A stretch of 64,000 nucleotides of DNA from Alkaliphilus pronyensis (GTDB taxonomy: Bacteria; Bacillota; Clostridia; Peptostreptococcales; Natronincolaceae), in NCBI RefSeq assembly GCF_009017275.1, contig NZ_WBZC01000012.1, forward strand, positions 1-64,000, written 5' to 3'. Of this stretch, positions 1-9,471 are shown in pieces. The translations under genes and the position numbers were made by a program. Each line of letters begins with the position of its first letter. Position 1 is the first letter of the stretch. Below the pieces are notes generated by a model. It made no database searches, was not told the DNA's origin, and worked only from the letters and a program-made list of their open reading frames with translations.

Positions 1-121
1 TCTTTTTTAAATTATCGATGTTCAATTTACATTACTTGTAATTATTTACATCCAAATCTATGTTGCATTTTGCAAATGCCTAAAGTAAAATATTTTATCA
101 AAAATAATTAATTCGTGTAAT

Positions 122-1924
122 TTAATCTATAACATCATACTCAAAATCATAACCTACTAAATTAGGGGTTGGTGACTTTCCCGAAGGATTATAATAGTTC
201 ACTCCCCTTCCCCTTTCAGATATCAAATGAAGGTTTTTCCTCGCTCTTGAAGACATCACATATAATAACTTATTTGAATTTTCATCTCCATTTTTATCTT
301 TAAAATGTGGTAAATAATCATTTAGCAACGCAAAACCTATGACTGTATCATATTCTTCACCTTTTGTTCCATGTATTGTAGAAATAGTTATGCCTTCTCT
401 TGGTTTAAATGCTCTTCTAAAGCTAGAGATATCACTAATAAAATCTGCTCCCTCTTTTTTTAACCTTTCAATACGAGCCTTAGAGCTTTCAAAAAATGAA
501 ATATAATGATTCTTTATTGAAGAGTACGAATCTATATTTAAGTTAAGAAATCCACACAGTTCCCCAAAAAACAATTCAAGGTGTTTAAGTCCATCACTCT
601 CATTAATTACTATCGAATTAATAATCTTCAAAAGTCTCTTTTTTGTCAATCCATCTAATGAATAGCCAACAACTTCAAGTTCTTTAATAATGTCATTAGC
701 CCATCTTAAACGCCTTATATAAAAATTAGGTGATGGCTCTGATAAAACTAGCCTTGCAACTTTATACCAGAAATTATCAATATCTCTTGAAAAAGGTACT
801 AATCCCGGTCCATCAAAGCTACAGTCAGGTAATCTAGACGTTAGTTGTCTTGTTATAGACCCTAAATGTATCCACTGAGGTGCAACAACACAGATCTCAT
901 TTGCTGTGATACATTCATCATCTAAATTAAACTTAATTAATCTCACGATCTCATTAACTACCTCTTCTTTACTAAGGGATAGATTATATGTTATTTTACT
1001 AGAATATAATTTCAAATCGCCTTCAGCACGTATGGTAGATTCATATACCTTAAAGTTTTCAAAATAACTTATCATTTTTTGTGAAGACCTATAATTATTC
1101 TCTAAAGAGTACTCACACAGATTAAAACCAAATATTTTCTCTAATTCTTCTTTTTCCATTGGAAAACCGCCCAGAGTACTATAAATTGACTGATTAGGAT
1201 CTCCTACAATGAACACTCTTGATAACCCTTTACCAGCATTTAATATTTTCGCAATGATATGATACTGAATTTCTTTTGTATCTTGATATTCGTCAATTAG
1301 TATAAACTTTATGATATCTTTCAATGTGTTAGCGATTATTGGATTTTTATCGAGAATTTGATAAGCATAATATAAGATTTGTTCAAAATCTACTTGCCTA
1401 CTATCCTTTAATATATCAAAATATTTTCTTAAAACATCTTCGATCATATAATGCTTTTCTTTCTCGAGACAACTCAATCTATATCCTCGCGGAGTAACAA
1501 AAAAACCGCAATCATAATAAGATATACTTTTACCGTAGTTTTCTTTACATAGTTGAGTGATTAACACCTCTGATTCATGTGAATTTAGTATTGAAAAACC
1601 AAATTTCAGTTCATCAATACAATTATGATAGGGTCGAACAATCCATTCCAGTGAAAATGAATGAATCGTTCCTATCCATAATTGTTTTGTATCTATACCA
1701 ATTTTATCTAAACGTTCTTTTATCTCTTCTGCGGCACGATTAGTATAAGTAATTGCAATAATAAATTCTCTAATTGATTTTAAATTATTGATTTCATACG
1801 CAATCTTATATGTAAGTGTTCTTGTCTTACCGCTTCCAGGACAAGCAATAAGAAGAACACTATTGTCATTTAATATAACTTTTTTCTGCTCATCATTTAA
1901 CTTTCCATCTAATAGTAATGTCAT
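122..1924 (-). CDS. gajB: GajB-like UvrD/Rep-family helicase of a Gabija system
   Basis: A 600-residue superfamily 1 DNA helicase. Motif I ACPGSGKT is at about residues 27-34, motif II LIDEYQDT near 207, the GDPNQSIYS motif III near 240, STIHGTKGEEYD near 520 and a motif VI-like SSRARKN near 560. It starts one base after the stop of the OLD-family nuclease gene (TAAaATG), so the two are translationally coupled. In Gabija, GajB is known to sense DNA ends or intermediates and to work with GajA to block phage replication. At 600 aa it is somewhat longer than the Bacillus cereus GajB as I recall it (about 490). The pairing with a GajA-type protein makes Gabija much more likely than a housekeeping UvrD/PcrA, which would be longer and carry the usual four subdomains. 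Confidence 0.9.
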   Translation of the reverse strand: MTLLLDGKLNDEQKKVILNDNSVLLIACPGSGKTRTLTYKIAYEINNLKSIREFIIAITYTNRAAEEIKERLDKIGIDTKQLWIGTIHSFSLEWIVRPYHNCIDELKFGFSILNSHESEVLITQLCKENYGKSISYYDCGFFVTPRGYRLSCLEKEKHYMIEDVLRKYFDILKDSRQVDFEQILYYAYQILDKNPIIANTLKDIIKFILIDEYQDTKEIQYHIIAKILNAGKGLSRVFIVGDPNQSIYSTLGGFPMEKEELEKIFGFNLCEYSLENNYRSSQKMISYFENFKVYESTIRAEGDLKLYSSKITYNLSLSKEEVVNEIVRLIKFNLDDECITANEICVVAPQWIHLGSITRQLTSRLPDCSFDGPGLVPFSRDIDNFWYKVARLVLSEPSPNFYIRRLRWANDIIKELEVVGYSLDGLTKKRLLKIINSIVINESDGLKHLELFFGELCGFLNLNIDSYSSIKNHYISFFESSKARIERLKKEGADFISDISSFRRAFKPREGITISTIHGTKGEEYDTVIGFALLNDYLPHFKDKNGDENSNKLLYVMSSRARKNLHLISERGRGVNYYNPSGKSPTPNLVGYDFEYDVID

Positions 1925-1925
1925 T

Positions 1926-4070
1926 TTAAATCAGTTCCTTTAATAAATCTATTAACTGACTATCATCAATCTCCGTTTTGAGAGTTGTATAGTAATCATT
2001 TAATGTTATTTCTTTTTTACTATAACTGTCTAAGCTCTCATACAAAAGTTTAAAATTAGTTGCATCGTCTTCATCTTTATTTGAATTATTATAATCCAAA
2101 CGAAACTTAATCATGCTTGAAATTACTGACGTTGACCACTCATCTTTTGCATGGACAATTGCTTTCAATATGTATGAAGGCACTATAGTCCATTCTTCAA
2201 TATAATTACTTAGTATTATTGCATACCAACCTTTACCAGCATTATTTGCCATTGTTAAAATTCTCTTGCCATTAACAGCAATATCCTTTGAAGTTATATC
2301 TTTTTTAGCAGTTTTCTTAGTAGTGATATCCTTATAAACATCTTCTATAGTTTCCTTAACTTCATGCTTATTGCCCGAATTCATAAAATCAACTTCAAAT
2401 GTATAATTTGCATAGAATGATTTTATCCATGAACTTCCCTTAACAAACTCTTCTATTCGCTCTTTTCTTTCTAAACCAGACTTTTTTGAAGCTTCAACTG
2501 ATTTTTTATATTTAATCAACTTATCAGTATCACCATCATTAATAGTTGTATCGCATATTGCATCGTCTAAATCAGTAATAATACTACATCGTCTTTTGAT
2601 CCTGTCATCATGAAATAATTGTGCAACATTTTCAAAACCTGTACTCCTAACATTTATTAAACTAATCCCTAATTCATCAAGACTAACCCCATAAACTGAC
2701 TTAAAAAGTAAAGGTATTAATATTTCTTCCGCATCACCTTCAACTAGCAAAACACCTTTTGCAAAAAGCAGATTAGTTCTTACTGCATCTAAATATCGTT
2801 GAACATGCATTATGTTAGTCTCACTGAGTCCTTTTGACGGTTGATATGATTCCGCATAGTTCTTCTTTTTTGCTAAAATATTGATATTCTCGACGTTGCT
2901 TACTTCTGATATATGAGTAGAATGTGTCGAATAAATAATTTGAGTATCATCATAATCAAGCTTGTCAAATAATGTTTTTTGTATATGAGTATGTAAATGT
3001 GCTTCTGGCTCTTCTATTAACAAGAAATTGGCAAATACATCTTTTGACTTTTGATATTTAAACTCCAAAATTTTTAAAGTAAGAAATATTAAATTAGCGC
3101 CCCCAAGACTTAACTCATGTATACTTCCCTCATGTTCTTCATTTGGCTCACCAATGAAAAGTTTTAGAGATTGTAATAGTTTATCAGCTTCATCAGGTAA
3201 ACTTGACTTTATTGTAAGAGCTGATGGTGAATATGTATGACCTACAGCATTTCTTATGGTTTCATCAATATCATTTTTTATTTGTTGAACATCTTTCAGA
3301 CCTTCAATCTTTGAGTTCAAATCATTTACCATATCATTAATTGGTTCATATTCACTTACCTCTATCTCACCACTTTTTTCCTTAAGTAGCCCCAACAAGG
3401 GATTAGTTCTATTATTGTGAAAGCTACTAACTACATCTCTCAAAGCTTGAATAAATGTAAATGATATTTCTTTAGACACTGACAGTTGGTGCGGAATCTT
3501 AGTTCCAAATTTTGATGCATCTATTACTGATGGGAACTCAACTTTTTCAAAGTCTCCAACCAATTCTTTATATACCTGTGGATCATTAAAATCTACATTA
3601 CTTTTTCCAGTAAAAAAAACTTCATAATTATCTTCAACTGTCAATCCACCCAGTATTTCATTCATGGATTCATGATCTCCATTATCCAACTCAGATAACT
3701 TCTGTCTAATATCTGCTTTTGGTCTGAAAAAAAGATTATAAGTAGCTCTATCTACACTACCAGTTTGAACTGCTCCAAATCCATGAATAAATAATGATTG
3801 AATTGCTTCATCATCACTTATCTCATCAAACTCAATACTAATTATAATCCAATGGCCTCTCCAGTTACCTAACGCTCTATTAAAATCTGATTCTTTTAAT
3901 TTATATGCATAATGTAAAGATGAATCTTCTAATAATAAACGTATTGCTTTGAATAAATTAGTCTTACCTGATCCATTCTCTCCAATGATCGTGTTTATAC
4001 CTTTATTGAATTCAAACTTTGCACTTGCAAAATTTCTATAGTTTACCAAAGATACTTTTGATATATACAT
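1926..4070 (-). CDS. gajA: GajA-like OLD-family ATPase/TOPRIM nuclease of a Gabija system
   Basis: 714 residues. The N-terminal ABC/SMC-type ATPase has Walker A IGENGSGKTNLF at about residues 29-40, a signature-like LSLGGANL near 322, and Walker B FLLIEEPEAHLH near 350. The C-terminal TOPRIM domain has LLVEGDAEE near 443 and the acidic DLDD near 500. This is the OLD-family layout of GajA, the sequence-selective nicking endonuclease of Gabija, held off by nucleotides and released when they are depleted. The order GajA then GajB with a 1-nt gap is typical. A GGGGG-rich ribosome site precedes the ATG. No strong promoter is visible between it and the conjugation gene upstream, so it may be transcribed by read-through. 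Alternatives such as Lamassu or PARIS lack a partner UvrD helicase in this arrangement. Confidence 0.9.
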   Translation of the reverse strand: MYISKVSLVNYRNFASAKFEFNKGINTIIGENGSGKTNLFKAIRLLLEDSSLHYAYKLKESDFNRALGNWRGHWIIISIEFDEISDDEAIQSLFIHGFGAVQTGSVDRATYNLFFRPKADIRQKLSELDNGDHESMNEILGGLTVEDNYEVFFTGKSNVDFNDPQVYKELVGDFEKVEFPSVIDASKFGTKIPHQLSVSKEISFTFIQALRDVVSSFHNNRTNPLLGLLKEKSGEIEVSEYEPINDMVNDLNSKIEGLKDVQQIKNDIDETIRNAVGHTYSPSALTIKSSLPDEADKLLQSLKLFIGEPNEEHEGSIHELSLGGANLIFLTLKILEFKYQKSKDVFANFLLIEEPEAHLHTHIQKTLFDKLDYDDTQIIYSTHSTHISEVSNVENINILAKKKNYAESYQPSKGLSETNIMHVQRYLDAVRTNLLFAKGVLLVEGDAEEILIPLLFKSVYGVSLDELGISLINVRSTGFENVAQLFHDDRIKRRCSIITDLDDAICDTTINDGDTDKLIKYKKSVEASKKSGLERKERIEEFVKGSSWIKSFYANYTFEVDFMNSGNKHEVKETIEDVYKDITTKKTAKKDITSKDIAVNGKRILTMANNAGKGWYAIILSNYIEEWTIVPSYILKAIVHAKDEWSTSVISSMIKFRLDYNNSNKDEDDATNFKLLYESLDSYSKKEITLNDYYTTLKTEIDDSQLIDLLKELI

Positions 4071-4114
4071 AACATCCCCCTATTAATTACACTTCAAAAC
4101 TCAATTTCCTACCA

Positions 4115-4555
4115 CTAGATTAAATTTAATGAAATTATGTAGCTTATACTTCTTATGAATAAGCTACAATACCCTATAGCCAAAAAAGGTATTAACGCAA
4201 TCTTTCCAGTATAATCCAATCGCATATACCAAAAGTATAACACATTTGCCAATATTCCGAAAGCCAGTCCCATGCTACTTCCAACCAGTCCATTAGAAAA
4301 TCCAAAGAAGAAGGAACACGCCCCAACAAACTTAATATCGCCACCACCCATTGCCCCTTCCTTTAGCAGTGCCGCCACCAAAAATGGCAGTGGCACAAGA
4401 AGCATACCAAGAATTGAATCTAGCCAACTTACTTGAATTAATCCAAGTAATATAATCATCACATGAACCTTATCAGGAATAATTCGTATTTTTATATCGC
4501 AATAACTGGCGTAAATCTATACCACCACAAACAGTACATTCTTTATCACTAACAC
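4115..4555 (-). pseudogene. A24-family prepilin peptidase gene broken by an in-frame amber codon
   Basis: The open part shows GGGDIKFVG, the second catalytic aspartate motif of type IV prepilin peptidases, and hydrophobic segments. Reading the same frame upstream gives YCDIKIRIIPDK, the first catalytic aspartate motif. Before that, across a single TAG at 4517-4519, comes a hydrophobic start (VLVIKNVLFVVV). A GTG at 4555 has GAGGTGA five bases upstream. The gene is therefore full length apart from one nonsense codon. Translation restarting at ATG 4459 or GTG 4462 would lack the first catalytic Asp and the first membrane segment. It follows the winged-helix gene with overlap. Prepilin peptidases of this short kind process pilins in some Clostridia conjugation clusters. 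The product is probably inactive unless amber is suppressed. Confidence 0.75.
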
Positions 4556-4560
4556 ACCTA

Positions 4561-4827
4561 TCACCTCACAATATACTCATTTGCTAATCTGCCACCATCC
4601 TCTGTATATCTGCTACGAATATAGATGTAGCCACCCTTTTCTAGTCGCCAAAGATTCTTGCCTACTGTTGTCTTATGTACCCCAAGAATCCTACTAATCT
4701 TTTTCTGTGATATTTGAACAACTCCTTCTCCATCTGCTATCTTACTCAAGAGCATATAGATCATTTTTGCAGATACAGTTGATTTTATTCCTCCCACTAC
4801 TTTAAATTCATTAATCCTATCCGCCAT
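4561..4827 (-). CDS. Small winged-helix DNA-binding protein
   Basis: About 88 residues from the ATG at 4827, chosen because GGAGAGGAGAAG lies just upstream. An earlier in-frame start at 4875 is poorly supported. The middle contains a helix-turn-helix (ISQKKISRILGVHKTTVGKN) followed by a wing-like segment (GGYIYIRSRY), as in replication or plasmid-type winged-helix regulators. It overlaps the end of the PrgI gene by 11 bases and runs into the broken prepilin peptidase gene, so it is an internal member of the transfer operon. Its target is unknown; it may adjust transfer gene expression. Confidence 0.6.
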   Translation of the reverse strand: MADRINEFKVVGGIKSTVSAKMIYMLLSKIADGEGVVQISQKKISRILGVHKTTVGKNLWRLEKGGYIYIRSRYTEDGGRLANEYIVR

Positions 4828-5146
4828 GTCTTCTCCTCTCCATCCTGTAGACATACATGTATTTCTTTTGTCCAAATTGATATCTAATAATAAAGCCCAT
4901 CTGGTCGACTACTGATATATTGGAGTTGTCCTTAGTTAACATAAGAACTGCTCCTGATACAGCAACCAACATAAATACAATGGTGACCACCGTATTTCTT
5001 GTTACAAAGAATTGAAAAGCATCTATTACACCTGCCACTAAAGTAACTAGAATAGTTTTCATCAATTCTTCCTTACCATATCCATTGAATATTTCTTTTC
5101 TTAACTTCAATCCTTGTGGTATATATAATGGTTTTTCTCTTGCCAT
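4817..5146 (-). CDS. PrgI-family type IV secretion membrane protein (VirB3-like)
   Basis: 109 residues: a short cytoplasmic start (MAREKPLYIPQGLK), two closely spaced hydrophobic segments at about residues 30-75, then a hydrophilic tail ending in a basic stretch. This matches the PrgI family found beside VirB4 in Gram-positive conjugation systems, where it is thought to be the VirB3 equivalent anchoring VirB4 at the membrane. Unusually, VirB4 does not follow here. The next genes are a winged-helix regulator and a broken prepilin peptidase, and the only VirB4 in view is at 61.4-63.2 kb. Confidence 0.85.
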   Translation of the reverse strand: MAREKPLYIPQGLKLRKEIFNGYGKEELMKTILVTLVAGVIDAFQFFVTRNTVVTIVFMLVAVSGAVLMLTKDNSNISVVDQMGFIIRYQFGQKKYMYVYRMERRRHGG

Positions 5147-5156
5147 CTCATCACCT

Positions 5157-5366
5157 CTATGTGTAATAACTGGTTATAACATCTTTTATCACATAACAAC
5201 TTTCTGCTAAGACATAAAAGACTATCACGTTCCTAATCTTCTTTTTGTAAGCCTTCTCCAACTCTTCATCTGTTCCCATCATTACAAAGCAGTAAACCAC
5301 TCGAAGAACTGTGCCACTCCGAATGAGAATTAGGAAGGCATCAGATAATTCTTTTAGAATATCCAT
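5157..5366 (-). CDS. Small membrane protein of the transfer operon
   Basis: 69 residues with one or two hydrophobic stretches (about 8-32 and 45-60) separated by a charged loop containing ELEKAYKKK. It lies 10 bases downstream of TrbL and 10 upstream of PrgI, so it is clearly inside the T4SS operon. I do not recognise the family. Position suggests a minor membrane subunit of the mating channel. Confidence 0.65.
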   Translation of the reverse strand: MDILKELSDAFLILIRSGTVLRVVYCFVMMGTDEELEKAYKKKIRNVIVFYVLAESCYVIKDVITSYYT

Positions 5367-5378
5367 CCTCTCGCCCTC

Positions 5379-6218
5379 CTACTTTTTAAATAGTGCCTTA
5401 CCCATTTGATAAATCCTTGCTGTAGAGTAAATCTTATTGCTTAATCCACCGCCTTGACCTCCTGATATGATTAAGAACTCTTGTAAGAACTTTGGTGTTC
5501 TAATAGCCAATACCATACTGGCAACACCCCAAAAAACATGGGCGTTGAGCATAAGCCCAACGCCGAGTTTTGCCAGTACAATCTGTACAAGAACCGCCAG
5601 TGTACTTTGAAAGAATTTCTGTATATAGCTTTTAAATAAATTACTGTCGGCTCTATCCATTAAGCCTACACAGGCAAGGGGCAGTCCTATTCTTAGAATC
5701 ATAATCTCTAGTCCTCTTGTCAGAAACTGAATGTATAAAACAAAGAAGCAAATGAAAAATATCAACGATACAATACCAGTAAACAACCCTGCTGTGGCTA
5801 TACCTGCAATGACTGTTTCAAAGGATATGGGCATTCCTCCTGATATAAGTACGATTAACTCATTAGACATATCTTCTATGATTGTAGCAAGCCAACCATA
5901 CATGGTTGGAAAACATATACTTGTAGCAAGTGCCTTTAGAAAACCTATGAATAATGTTGAAGGCTCATCTCCTGCATCGCCATCATGCCATAGGATGTAT
6001 TTGTTGAAGCCATTTTTAAGGAACTTGAGAATAATGAGAGAGATACCAAAAGCGAAGAAGATATCAAAGATCGGCTCTATGGCATTGATACCAAGTAGGG
6101 TGTCCATATACCTTTCAGCATAGAGTACCATTGGCACAAGCCCTTCTAAAAGGGTGTCTACATAAACGAGACACCCTGATAAAATAGCACTTATAAGGAG
6201 CATAATTACAACTTCCAA
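5379..6218 (-). CDS. TrbL/VirB6-like polytopic conjugation protein
   Basis: 279 residues with about six hydrophobic segments and few charges, typical of the VirB6/TrbL-type inner membrane channel component of Gram-positive T4SS. Features include a long loop with LWHDGDAGDEPSTLF near residues 78-92 and a glycine-rich GGQGGGLSN near the C-terminus. It sits between the SLH surface protein and the small membrane protein/PrgI genes. In the cell it should form part of the translocation pore with VirB3-, VirB4- and VirD4-type proteins. The start at 6218 follows a GGAGG-like site. Confidence 0.8.
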   Translation of the reverse strand: MEVVIMLLISAILSGCLVYVDTLLEGLVPMVLYAERYMDTLLGINAIEPIFDIFFAFGISLIILKFLKNGFNKYILWHDGDAGDEPSTLFIGFLKALATSICFPTMYGWLATIIEDMSNELIVLISGGMPISFETVIAGIATAGLFTGIVSLIFFICFFVLYIQFLTRGLEIMILRIGLPLACVGLMDRADSNLFKSYIQKFFQSTLAVLVQIVLAKLGVGLMLNAHVFWGVASMVLAIRTPKFLQEFLIISGGQGGGLSNKIYSTARIYQMGKALFKK

Positions 6219-6248
6219 ATGTCCGCCTCCTTACATATTCTCTCTAGC

Positions 6249-9200
6249 CTATTCAAAGTGATAAAACACTGAATAGGTGATATTGCTTTTGTTATACATA
6301 CAATTGTGGTTGGTATAATAATAAAACTCTAACTTACTGTAGATACCTGAAGTTAGAGTTTTATTGAATGTAATGCCGTTTTTCGTTCTTTGATAACTGA
6401 GTTGATCCCATACGCCTGTTTTTATATTAAAGCCACGTACACGTCCATAATCATCCCCACTATGACCACTTACTGGTGGTACTGTAAAGGTGTATTTTGT
6501 GATAGTTGCTCCCTCGATGCCTTCCTCAAGAATAACCGATTCAGGACCAGTTAAGGTCATGCCACCACCCTTATTAGGGTCAGCTACAAAGAATACGATT
6601 GCTGTCCAAGGTGATTCAGCACCTGCACTATCTACTGCTTTAACACGAATTACATTTTTACCAAGTGGATATGTGGTTGTCTGAGATGCTCTCCCTTCCC
6701 AAACATAATTAATATCATCTCCGTCAGGATCACTTGCTGTTGCTGTCACTGTAATTGGGGTACTCGGTAAAACACTATTACCACTAGGGGTTCTTGTAAT
6801 AATCGGTGTACTAGGTGCTTGATTTGAGACAGTAAAGGTTAATTCTGCCCACTCAGAATATCCACCATGTTCGTCCTTTGCACGTACCTGAATGGTATGT
6901 GTCCCAACACCATAGTAGCTATCTTTTGTCGTTCCTTGATATTCATAAGTTAGCACGTCATCATTAGAATCAGTGCTATTGGCATTGATATTCACTTTAA
7001 ATTTACCACTGTTAGATATCCTTGCTACATCAGCAGTTACAATTGGTATTGACGGCAGATTATTATAGATAGTGATGTCTTTTTCTGATATAAATACTCT
7101 ACCTGTCACATCTGTTACTTTAGCACTCAATGTGTAATTACCTGTGGTGTTGAAAGTTAACTTACCACCAATATCAGTAAGTGTTCCATCAGTATATGCA
7201 TCTAGTGAAACCGACTCATCCTCCTTCTTCAAAGCCCACTCAATGTTCATATCATTGAACTTCTGTGTATTGACTGAAACACTAGTTCCAACATGAGCTG
7301 TTTGAGGAAGTGTCAATTCTACATCAGGAATAGGATGAACTAAAATAGTTCTACCCCAAGAAAAACTTCTACCCAAATTGTCCACTATTTCTGCTGTCAA
7401 ATTATATTGCCCATCTTCTATAAAACGGATGTTACCACCCTGTTTACTGAATGTGCCTTCTGTAAATTCTTCTAAGTTCACAGAATTACCATCTTTAATA
7501 AGATACCATTTTATTGGTAGCAAATTCGTATCTCCTGTAAGACTAAGATCAATGGTCTCATCCGTATGAGTTGCTTCGGGCAGTTCAAATTGGATATTCA
7601 GTACAGGATGTACTTTAATGCTATTTGTGGATTCAAAATCAAAAATACGTCCAGTATCATCTGTAACTTTAGCCACTATTTCATAGTCTCCAGTGTTTTT
7701 GAATCGGATTGTGCCACCATCATTGTTTAGTTTTCCGTATACAAAGTTATCCCAGTTCTGAAAATCATGGCTATCCTTTACCATCCACTCAACTGTTAGA
7801 TTTTCCATATGCTCATTAGTTGTTGAAATTGTAATAGGCGTATCCGTATGAGCGTTATTAGGTAAATCAAATAAAACCTTTGGAACAGGATAGATAACGA
7901 TAGATGCTGTGTTTTCAAAACATCTATTAGTATTATCCGTAGTAGTTGAGGTTAATGAATATGTGCCCTTATCCTTAAAACGTATTACACCACCTGCACT
8001 TGTAAGTTCTCCTTCAATGTAATCACTGAGAGTTACGTTTTCACCATTACGAGTGAGACTCCAAATAAGGGTTGTATCTTCTAAGGATTCAGAAGATACT
8101 ACATTAAGATTAATACTTTTATCTGTATGTGCTTTGTCAAGAAGCTTAATATCTATATTTATGGTTGGATAAATGATAATGGATGCTTCATGACGATAAC
8201 TACGTTCTTTTTCATCAGTGCAAGTTGCTATGATGCTGTAGTTCCCTTTTTCCTTTAAAGTAATGCTACCGCCTTCATTACTAAGCGTACCTTCTATAGC
8301 CGTATCCCATGCCACATTTTCGCCATCTTTGATTACCGACCATACAAGATCAAGTTCCCCTAGTTCTGTCGCCTTTACATCTATCGAAATGGGTTTATCA
8401 GTATGGGAATACTCTGGTAGTTCAAAGGCAATGCTAATCACGGGGAAGACTTTGATACTCTGAGAATAGCTTGTTGTCTTGCCATTATAGTTGGTCACTG
8501 TAGCAGTCAATGTATAGTTGCCTTTTTCTTTAAAGACAATGCTACCACCATCTTTTGTGAGACTTCCATCAATTAATTCAGAGAGCTTAAGTTCTACACT
8601 GCCATCGCTAGTTTCTTTGGTAAGAGACCATTTTAGGGTACTGGTATTTTTATAAATTGTTGTTACTTTGATTTCTGTATCCGTATGCACCTTATCAGGC
8701 AGTTCAAAGGTTACCTGTGCTTCTGGATAATAGACATAGTCATCATCTAAATGATTAGATGACTGCTTCTTTTTATTTTCTTCTTCTATTTCTTTTTTAA
8801 TGTTCTTCATGGCTTCTTCTTGTCTTAATAAAAGCGTAAAAGCTTCAGCTCTTGTCGTCTCACCATTAGGTCGAAAAGTACTATCAGGGTAGCCTTTTAT
8901 CAAATCATATTTTGTTGCAAGATTGACAAACGCCTTATCTACTCTAGCGATCTCATCGTCGTCTTTATAAGGTGTTCTACTGTTTAACTGCTTTGTTTCA
9001 TCACCTTTGCCAATTGATCGTACCATCATCTTTACAATCTCTATTCTTGTAATTGGCTCATTAGGCATAAAATTATCGGCATAGTCTGATGGATCAAGAA
9101 TGCCGATATCAATAAGTATTTCGATGTTTTTTTGTGACCAATGATTTTCGATATCTTTAAATATCGAGACTCCATCTTTAACATAATGCTCTTTACTCTC

Positions 9201-9431
9201 TGTGTGTCTAACCAAGAGTGCTGCAAATTCTCCTCTTGTAATTATTTGATCTGGTCGAGCTGTTCCATCTGGAAAGCCTGACACAATCCCTTTTTCCATA
9301 AGCTGAGTAATAATATGCTCTGCCCAATGCCCTTCTATATCAGAAAATGTTAATTTCTCAGCATAGCTACTCCCACTTGAGAGTAGCAGAATCAAGATCA
9401 ATATATAAACCCTATTCATTTTATTCTTCAT
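6249..9431 (-). CDS. SLH-domain surface protein with Ig-like repeats, inside the transfer operon
   Basis: 1060 residues. A signal peptide (MKNKMNRVYILILILLLSSG, cleaved near SYA) is followed by three SLH domains at about residues 27-75, 87-138 and 149-200 (FSDIEGHWAEHII and similar), which bind secondary cell wall polymer. A charged linker leads to six related Ig-like modules, each starting with a (L)P-x-x-x-HTD motif, then two PKD/fibronectin-like modules near 785-960 and a C-terminal domain. The protein is predicted to be exported and attached to the cell wall. Its place between Maff2 and TrbL suggests a role in cell contact during mating or surface exclusion; that is inference. It is much larger than the surrounding T4SS genes. 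Confidence 0.85.
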   Translation of the reverse strand: MKNKMNRVYILILILLLSSGSSYAEKLTFSDIEGHWAEHIITQLMEKGIVSGFPDGTARPDQIITRGEFAALLVRHTESKEHYVKDGVSIFKDIENHWSQKNIEILIDIGILDPSDYADNFMPNEPITRIEIVKMMVRSIGKGDETKQLNSRTPYKDDDEIARVDKAFVNLATKYDLIKGYPDSTFRPNGETTRAEAFTLLLRQEEAMKNIKKEIEEENKKKQSSNHLDDDYVYYPEAQVTFELPDKVHTDTEIKVTTIYKNTSTLKWSLTKETSDGSVELKLSELIDGSLTKDGGSIVFKEKGNYTLTATVTNYNGKTTSYSQSIKVFPVISIAFELPEYSHTDKPISIDVKATELGELDLVWSVIKDGENVAWDTAIEGTLSNEGGSITLKEKGNYSIIATCTDEKERSYRHEASIIIYPTINIDIKLLDKAHTDKSINLNVVSSESLEDTTLIWSLTRNGENVTLSDYIEGELTSAGGVIRFKDKGTYSLTSTTTDNTNRCFENTASIVIYPVPKVLFDLPNNAHTDTPITISTTNEHMENLTVEWMVKDSHDFQNWDNFVYGKLNNDGGTIRFKNTGDYEIVAKVTDDTGRIFDFESTNSIKVHPVLNIQFELPEATHTDETIDLSLTGDTNLLPIKWYLIKDGNSVNLEEFTEGTFSKQGGNIRFIEDGQYNLTAEIVDNLGRSFSWGRTILVHPIPDVELTLPQTAHVGTSVSVNTQKFNDMNIEWALKKEDESVSLDAYTDGTLTDIGGKLTFNTTGNYTLSAKVTDVTGRVFISEKDITIYNNLPSIPIVTADVARISNSGKFKVNINANSTDSNDDVLTYEYQGTTKDSYYGVGTHTIQVRAKDEHGGYSEWAELTFTVSNQAPSTPIITRTPSGNSVLPSTPITVTATASDPDGDDINYVWEGRASQTTTYPLGKNVIRVKAVDSAGAESPWTAIVFFVADPNKGGGMTLTGPESVILEEGIEGATITKYTFTVPPVSGHSGDDYGRVRGFNIKTGVWDQLSYQRTKNGITFNKTLTSGIYSKLEFYYYTNHNCMYNKSNITYSVFYHFE
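7065..8727 (-). repeat. Six tandem Ig-like modules in the SLH surface protein
   Basis: Six protein repeats of about 90 residues, each opening with a motif like LPDKVHTDT, LPEYSHTDK, LDKAHTDK, LPNNAHTDT, LPEATHTDE or LPQTAHVGT, and each containing a GG-x-(I/L)-x-F-(K/x)-x-x-G-x-Y/N segment. The last is the most diverged (HVGT for HTD). Such arrays act as stalks and readily change copy number by recombination. Confidence 0.75.
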
Positions 9432-9471
9432 AATCTACCTTTCCTTTCGTATAATTTTTATGGACAACTGC

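Noticed and set aside
122-4070. OLD nuclease plus helicase read as a retron-linked, Lamassu or PARIS system.
   Set aside because: There is no reverse transcriptase, no SMC/LmuA pair and no AriB; the UvrD-type helicase partner is specific to Gabija.
4459-4519. ATT start codon for the prepilin peptidase directly after the TAG.
   Set aside because: The same frame continues upstream through the TAG with a proper hydrophobic start and ribosome site, so a nonsense mutation explains the data better.
5731-6123. Plus-strand frames inside TrbL and many other genes.
   Set aside because: They are shadows of well-supported minus-strand genes, lack ribosome sites and do not look like proteins.
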